A stretch of DNA of 10,307 bases from Treponema sp. (lineage in GTDB: Bacteria > Spirochaetota > Spirochaetia > Treponematales > Breznakiellaceae). The notes below the pieces were generated by a model. It worked only from the letters and a program-made list of their open reading frames with translations. It was not told the DNA's origin and did no database searches. A program made the position numbers and the translations under genes. Shown here piece by piece: positions 6,107-10,307 of the stretch (position 1 is the first letter of the stretch; each line of letters begins with the position of its first letter). The DNA lies in contig JAITFA010000099.1 in NCBI GenBank assembly GCA_031281685.1, forward strand, positions 1 to 10,307. Reading direction: 5' to 3'.

Positions 6107-6294
6107 GAAAGTGAGTCAAGTTCCCAGTGTTCCAGCATATCAATGAGATGCTTCATCTCCAAACGTACCATACTGTGCAGAAATTCCTCTTTCTGTTTTG
6201 GAGGAAGATAGTCAGTTAGCTCGAAGAGGTATTTCAAAAGCGCCAGCACGTCTGACTTTTGTATGCCGCCGAATTCTTCTTTATCATTATCCAT
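6103..6294 (-). CDS. Small conserved-looking hypothetical protein, 63 residues
   Basis: I do not recognise this protein. It is acidic and leucine-rich and probably all helical: one helix from about residue 14 (DVLALLKYLFELTDYL), a PPKQKEEFL turn, then a helix HSMVRLEMKHLIDMLEHWELD. There is no signal peptide or membrane segment, so it is probably cytoplasmic. Support for it being real is the arrangement: its ATG shares the A of the stop codon of the exported LamG-like gene upstream (TAATG), the classic layout for translational coupling by reinitiation, and it fills the space up to the LRR-AAA promoter. It could be a small adaptor or regulator linked to either neighbour, but nothing in the sequence shows which. 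Confidence 0.72.
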   Translation of the reverse strand: MDNDKEEFGGIQKSDVLALLKYLFELTDYLPPKQKEEFLHSMVRLEMKHLIDMLEHWELDSLS

Positions 6295-7946
6295 TATTGC
6301 CCCATCCTGAGTGGCCGTGCGCTCACCTCACGCGAGAAGGTCCCCAGATGCAATGGGGTAAAGCGATCATACGCAACTACCACGAAATAGTATAAAGTTC
6401 CGTTCTGCAAACCATCAATGTGGACAGAAGTCCGTTTTCCCACGTTAATCGGAGAATTACCCAATATCGCGCCCTGCCCGAAGTATCGCCCGCTTGCCTC
6501 GCCGTAGTACACAAGATAACCAACCACGTCAGCGTCAAAGCTGGCGCGCCACGAAAGGTCTACCGCACTGTCCCTCGCTATGGCTGTGAGCATGGTCGGC
6601 GCCAGAGGCGGCTCGTCAGGCTGGTACGTTATGGTGAGCCGGTCAAGGTACGGGGTAGTTTCGTTGTTATTGCCGGGATAGAACATCACCGCAATCTGAG
6701 CGAACCTGCCCAGAATCCCCGAAAGCTCGGTTCCCGGCGTAAAAGCTCGCCACTCAGGGTTGTTAATAACCTCGTCAAAAGACAAAAGACGCCAATCATT
6801 CGGGTCTTGCGCTGGGGTCTCTGTCCATTGATAGGGATTGTCGCTGGCGCGGATGAAGAACTGGAGCGTCGAGCCATCAGTAAAGTGAAAAGGCCAGGTT
6901 CCCGCGTACTCGTTCTGAACCTGCTCTCCTGAATAGGTGATTCTTCCTCCGGTAACATCGATCCTCAGTATACTGCTGTTGTACTCCCCCAAGTCAAAGA
7001 CCCGTGTTTCAGCGCGTCCCCCTGCTTGGTGATACTTACGGAGAACCGGATCGTCGATAAAACTACCATAGATACGGAATTCGTCCATCATGCCTATGAA
7101 ACGCCCTCCCAGCATAAGCGTACCCTCTCTACCCGCCACCGCATGGTAGGGCTGGCCGCTCTCTCGGCCAGAACTGGTAGCGTAGGTAATGGCTTCAGGC
7201 ACTCCATTCACCAAATACTCAAGGAGGCCAGTGTCGGCATTGAAACGGATCACATGGCTGCTCCATGTTCGTGGAACCAGCGACGTAATACCGGTAAGAG
7301 AGATGTTTACCGGTGTCTCCTCCGCGCCGGGCGGCGCGAAAAAGTTCTGGAAAAGCCACTGAAGCCGGTTTTTAGACGCGGTGCATTGAATTCGCTGTAA
7401 GGCGTAATTGCCCGGACTATCCTCGCGGGCAGCGGTCCATGAAAGGATAAGTTCCCCATTCTCCATATTCATGGGAAAGAGCCAGAACTCTATGGAAAAA
7501 TCGCGGATCGCCTGACCAGATGAAAGGAGCGCGCCGGACTGTGGTACCAAGGCAAGCGGTCCGTTGTTGGTGTTCTCCATGAAGGGTAAACCTGAAAACA
7601 GAGCCGCGCCAGCTCCTGAACGCGCAAGCCGTTTTTCAGTCGTCAGGAGCGCCGGTGAAATCAATACCTGGTAATGGCCTGCGTGATCCTGAAACTCAAT
7701 GGGCTGTTCCTCATCGAATGATAACGCCAGGTCCAGCGCTTGCTCATCAGCGTAACGTGTGGCCGAGGAAAGCGCCAGAACCGGATAGGGGCGTACCAAA
7801 CTCAGTTCCGTAACCCCGATACGTTTGTCTACCGCGTCCCAGCCAGCTTCCCCGCCAATGCTGATGATCTTTTCCCCAATGGCGTATAATCCATCTGAAA
7901 GCAACACGAGAAGAGACACGGCGAGTATGCGGTTTAAGTTCCTCAT
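6294..7946 (-). CDS. Exported LamG-like and fibronectin type III domain protein
   Basis: The product is 550 residues. Residues 1-22 form a signal peptide (RNLNR, a hydrophobic core ILAVSLLVLL, cleavage likely after GLYA); there is no cysteine for lipidation. Residues about 110-310 resemble a LamG/concanavalin-A-like sandwich: FSIEFWLFP (150-158), a central LEYLVNGVP, and GRFIGMMDEFRIYGSFI (281-297), the typical closing strand. Residues about 315-445 are a second beta-rich stretch. Residues about 447-545 fit a fibronectin type III domain (PPLAPTMLTAIARDSAVDLSW, YLVYYGEASG, LQNGTLYYFVVVAYD). Such proteins usually act outside the cytoplasmic membrane in binding glycans or protein partners; the ligand is not evident. 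Only a weak SD-like GAAG precedes the ATG. The downstream 63-residue gene overlaps its stop. The RNase gene is divergent, 83 bases away. Confidence 0.88.
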   Translation of the reverse strand: MRNLNRILAVSLLVLLSDGLYAIGEKIISIGGEAGWDAVDKRIGVTELSLVRPYPVLALSSATRYADEQALDLALSFDEEQPIEFQDHAGHYQVLISPALLTTEKRLARSGAGAALFSGLPFMENTNNGPLALVPQSGALLSSGQAIRDFSIEFWLFPMNMENGELILSWTAAREDSPGNYALQRIQCTASKNRLQWLFQNFFAPPGAEETPVNISLTGITSLVPRTWSSHVIRFNADTGLLEYLVNGVPEAITYATSSGRESGQPYHAVAGREGTLMLGGRFIGMMDEFRIYGSFIDDPVLRKYHQAGGRAETRVFDLGEYNSSILRIDVTGGRITYSGEQVQNEYAGTWPFHFTDGSTLQFFIRASDNPYQWTETPAQDPNDWRLLSFDEVINNPEWRAFTPGTELSGILGRFAQIAVMFYPGNNNETTPYLDRLTITYQPDEPPLAPTMLTAIARDSAVDLSWRASFDADVVGYLVYYGEASGRYFGQGAILGNSPINVGKRTSVHIDGLQNGTLYYFVVVAYDRFTPLHLGTFSREVSARPLRMGQ

Positions 7947-7994
7947 TTGTCTTCTTTATCGGAATCTTTCGCCTCATACCATACAAAATCCAGC

Positions 7995-8023
7995 TTGAAC
8001 AAAGAGGTAAGCCGCTTTACCCT
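7995..8023 (+). promoter_or_regulatory. Candidate promoter of the RNase-rlmB operon
   Basis: TTGAAC (7995-8000) and TACCCT (8018-8023) are 17 bases apart. The -35 is good and the -10 is weak but keeps the important T, A and final T. Six bases (GTTTAT) separate it from the ATG at 8030, so the predicted start lies on or next to the start codon, like the promoters of carD and the LRR-AAA gene. An AGAGG at 8003-8007 is too far (22 bases) to serve as an SD. Confidence 0.45.
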
Positions 8024-8029
8024 GTTTAT

Positions 8030-9445
8030 ATGGATATCACTTTCTATTCACTCGGCGCGGCTGAGGAAGTAACCGGCTCTAAACATGTCATTGAGATAGA
8101 CGGGAAGAGCTACCTTATTGACTGCGGCGCGTTTCAAGGCTCACGCTCGGACGCGGATCGGAAAAACCGGAACCTAGGCATCGCGGCTGACCGACTTGGA
8201 GCCGTGATTCTGACTCACGGTCATCTCGACCACTGCGGCCTTCTGCCCATGCTTACCAAGCAGGGCTACACAGGAAACATCTACGCCACGCCCGCGACAC
8301 GGGACATCGCCAGTCTCATCATGATGGATTCAGCCAACATTCAGGCGCGGGACGCGATATATCTGCGGAAACAGGCAAAGAAAACAGGAGAGCGGTTTGA
8401 CTGGCAACCGCTTTTTGAGGAAAAAGACGCCATAGCAGCCACATCGCAAATCATGGGCGTTTCCTACCGGCGTCCGGTGTATATCGACGAAGGGGTACAG
8501 CTTGAGCTTTTTGATGCCGGACACATTCTTGGCTCAGCTATGGCCATGCTTACGGTTAAAAAAGACGGGAAAGAGCTGTATATCCTCTGTTCCGGCGACT
8601 TGGGACGTAAGGAAAAGCCGATTATCCGTAACCCTGACAATAGGTTGCCTGCCCCAGACTACCTCGTGCTTGAAAGTACCTATGGCGATCGGCAGCATGA
8701 CAAGGCTGACAACGCCATGGCAAAGCTCGCGGAAGTCGCCAAACGAACCGTCAAAAACAAGGGACGCATCCTCATCCCCGCGTTTGCCATTGAGCGTACT
8801 CAAGAACTGGTCTACTACTTCCACCTGCTTGTTGATGAAGGCGTTATACCTGAGATTCCGATCTTCGTGGATTCGCCTATGGCCACCAACGCGACTACCA
8901 TCTTTCAGGTTCACCCTGAATGTTACGATGAGCATATCCGCGAGGCGTTTATCAAGCACCACAAGAACCCATTTGGCTTTAACTCGCTCCACTTCACCAC
9001 GAGCGTGGACGAGTCCAAGGCGCTCAACGAGCATCCGGGACCGCTCATCATCATCTCGGCTGACGGTATGTGTGAGGCAGGCCGTATTCAGCACCACCTT
9101 ATCAACAGCATCAGTAACCCGAATACCACGATCCTCACGGTTGGTTACATGGCCGAAAACACCCTGGGCAGGCGTATCCGAAACAAGGATGCTGAGGTAA
9201 AGATACACGGCCAGTGGTTCAAGCGGCGGGCTGAGGTTGAGGAGATCAACGCCTTCAGCGCCCATGCCGACTACGTTGAGGCGCTGGAATGGCTCAACAC
9301 CATTAACATCTCGCATCTCAAAAAAATCTTCCTTGTGCATGGGGAACCCAAAGCTCAGGCCGCGTTCAAGAAGTATCTGGCTGCCCATGGTTACCCGCAG
9401 ACCGAAATCGTCAAGTATGGCGAAACTTACCCGCTGGAGGCATGA
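8030..9445 (+). CDS. Beta-CASP metallo-beta-lactamase family RNA-processing nuclease
   Basis: The 471-residue product is a metallo-beta-lactamase-fold RNase with the beta-CASP insertion, in the group that includes Thermus TTHA0252 and eukaryotic CPSF-73/Ysh1. Zinc-site motifs are all visible: HGHLDH (63-68), H165 in DAGHILGSA, and D190 in SGDLG. The beta-CASP motifs follow: E215 in LVLESTYGDR (motif A), H412 in FSAHADY (motif B) and H437 in LVHGEP (motif C). Further signatures are PAFAIERTQEL, DSPMA, SADGMCEAGRIQHHL and GYMAENTLGRRI. These enzymes cut single-stranded RNA in the cytoplasm using two zinc ions. Length is normal for the family and no key residue is missing. The ATG at 8030 has no SD. 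Its stop overlaps the start of the rRNA methyltransferase gene, suggesting a joint role in RNA maturation. Exact substrate unknown. Confidence 0.94.
   Translation: MDITFYSLGAAEEVTGSKHVIEIDGKSYLIDCGAFQGSRSDADRKNRNLGIAADRLGAVILTHGHLDHCGLLPMLTKQGYTGNIYATPATRDIASLIMMDSANIQARDAIYLRKQAKKTGERFDWQPLFEEKDAIAATSQIMGVSYRRPVYIDEGVQLELFDAGHILGSAMAMLTVKKDGKELYILCSGDLGRKEKPIIRNPDNRLPAPDYLVLESTYGDRQHDKADNAMAKLAEVAKRTVKNKGRILIPAFAIERTQELVYYFHLLVDEGVIPEIPIFVDSPMATNATTIFQVHPECYDEHIREAFIKHHKNPFGFNSLHFTTSVDESKALNEHPGPLIIISADGMCEAGRIQHHLINSISNPNTTILTVGYMAENTLGRRIRNKDAEVKIHGQWFKRRAEVEEINAFSAHADYVEALEWLNTINISHLKKIFLVHGEPKAQAAFKKYLAAHGYPQTEIVKYGETYPLEA
9436..9440 (+). promoter_or_regulatory. Shine-Dalgarno site of rlmB
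   Basis: GGAGG lies inside the last codons of the RNase gene. It is 1 base before the ATG at 9442 and 4 bases before the ATG at 9445. Only the second spacing is workable, which favours the start at 9445 (TGATG overlap). Confidence 0.65.
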
Positions 9446-10167
9446 TGGCTTATCTTACCGGATTTCACGTTATAGAAGAGCGGCTCAAGGCCGCGGGCGG
9501 CGCAGGCCCGCTCCTTGTGGCAAAGGCCGGACCACGGGCGCGGGAAATCGTCGCGCTTGCGGTTGAACACAAGGTTCGCGTTGAGCGTGTCGGCACGTTT
9601 GACCTTGATCGTCTGGCGCCGGATCACCGGGGCATCGCGCTGCAGGTTGAAAGCGTGGAGAGCAATGCTGCGCTCAGCTTTGAAGGTTTTGTTAATGGGC
9701 TTGGGGAAAAGACAAACGCGCTTGTCGTGATTCTTGATGAAATTACCGACCCGCACAACTACGGCGCGATTCTCCGTTCCTGTGACCAGTTTGGCGTTGA
9801 CCTTGTCTTAACGCGGCATCGGCGCATTGCCAAGCACGCTGAAGTTATCTCCAAAACATCCGCTGGCGCGACTGCGTGGGTTCCGGTCGCTGAGGTGGCG
9901 AATCTTCCCCGTGCCGCGGCAGACCTAAAGGACGCTGGCTTCTGGGTTTACGGCGCGGACATGAGCGGTGAGGCGGTGTATACCAAAGACCTCAAGGGCC
10001 GCGTAGCCCTGATTCTGGGTGGTGAAGGCGCGGGCATATCCCGTCTGCTCCGCGAAACGTGCGACGCCCTGGTCGCAATCCCTACCAACGGCAGACTCGA
10101 TTCACTCAATGTCTCGGTAGCCGCAGGCGTGCTGCTTTACGAGGTAAACCGCCAGCGCTTAGAGTAA
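9445..10167 (+). CDS. rlmB: RlmB/TrmH-family (SpoU) rRNA 2'-O-methyltransferase
   Basis: The product is 240 residues from the ATG at 9445; an in-frame ATG at 9442 would add one Met, but the SD spacing favours 9445. The N-terminal 80 residues (YLTGFHVIEERLKA, then RGIALQVE) form the substrate-binding SpoU domain. The catalytic SPOUT domain follows with its three motifs: DEITDPHNYGAILRSCDQFG (motif 1, with the conserved Asn and Arg), LILGGEGAGISRLL (motif 2) and IPTNGRLDSLNVSVAAGVLLYE (motif 3), which build the knotted S-adenosylmethionine site. RlmB methylates the 2'-hydroxyl of G2251 (E. coli numbering) in the peptidyl-transferase loop of 23S rRNA. The length and N-terminal domain fit RlmB better than TrmH or TrmL, but a related specificity cannot be excluded. 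Its start overlaps the stop of the RNase gene, so the two are translationally coupled. Confidence 0.92.
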   Translation: MAYLTGFHVIEERLKAAGGAGPLLVAKAGPRAREIVALAVEHKVRVERVGTFDLDRLAPDHRGIALQVESVESNAALSFEGFVNGLGEKTNALVVILDEITDPHNYGAILRSCDQFGVDLVLTRHRRIAKHAEVISKTSAGATAWVPVAEVANLPRAAADLKDAGFWVYGADMSGEAVYTKDLKGRVALILGGEGAGISRLLRETCDALVAIPTNGRLDSLNVSVAAGVLLYEVNRQRLE

Positions 10168-10203
10168 CGGCGGCTGCTTACCGGCCCCATTGTTTCAGGG
10201 CGG

Positions 10204-10307
10204 CGTCTCTGACATCAGTGATTAACGCGGACGCGCTGAGGCTTGTATGGCGCCAGACATGATGCGGCGCCAGACGCGGCGCGGTGTCAGACATAGCGCC
10301 GGACATC
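10204..10307. repeat. Degenerate repeats downstream of rlmB, related to the ispF array
   Basis: CGTCTCTGACATCAGTG (10204-10220) matches CGTCTCTGACACCAATG of the array behind ispF (2061-2077) at 15 of 17 bases. Further on, three 17-bp units run head to tail: GGCGCCAGACATGATGC (10249), GGCGCCAGACGCGGCGC (10266) and GGTGTCAGACATAGCGC (10283), followed by CCGGACATC up to the window edge. The array may continue past the window. No coding frame with support lies here; bases 10168-10203 show nothing else. Confidence 0.7.

Noticed and set aside
7947..7990. Promoter for the LamG-like gene (hexamers such as GATAAA or TATGAG)
   Set aside because: No pair of -35 and -10 boxes with acceptable spacing could be found, so none is annotated.
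8534..9388. 284-residue open frame on the minus strand
   Set aside because: It is antisense to the well-supported beta-CASP RNase, whose motifs are all intact, and its translation shows no recognisable domain.

Overview
The window looks like a chromosomal segment from a spirochaete, most likely a Treponema-like organism. This is inferred from the carD-ispD-ispF gene cluster, a gene pair that looks like an exported protein plus an outer-membrane barrel, and the general style of the proteins. No sequence search could be run. No phage, transposase, integrase, tRNA, rRNA or CRISPR array is visible.

Layout. (1) Bases 1-1869, plus strand: the 3' end of an unrecognised gene, followed 6 bases later and in the same frame by a 404-residue protein with a signal peptide and beta-barrel-like composition. 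(2) Bases 1870-2109: a non-coding stretch between convergent genes, carrying a 15-bp tandem repeat. (3) Bases 2110-3793, minus strand: carD-like, ispD and ispF, a tight three-gene operon that joins an RNA-polymerase-binding regulator to two enzymes of the MEP isoprenoid pathway. (4) Bases 3927-6071, minus strand: a 714-residue protein fusing six leucine-rich repeats, two winged-helix-like segments and a C-terminal AAA ATPase. (5) Bases 6103-7946, minus strand: an exported LamG-like/fibronectin-III protein and a 63-residue protein whose start overlaps its stop (TAATG). (6) Bases 8030-10167, plus strand: a beta-CASP metallo-beta-lactamase RNase and an RlmB/TrmH-type 23S rRNA methyltransferase with overlapping stop and start, an RNA-processing/modification operon. 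(7) Bases 10168-10307: non-coding, with degenerate repeats related to those behind ispF.

Three points deserve attention. The LRR-winged helix-AAA architecture is unusual. The three clearest promoters in the window (before carD, the LRR-AAA gene and the RNase gene) all put the predicted transcription start on or within one or two bases of the ATG, so these messages may be leaderless, while genes inside operons carry Shine-Dalgarno sites. A family of short repeats with a core like GTGTC-(T/CT)-GRCAC sits in three intergenic regions.
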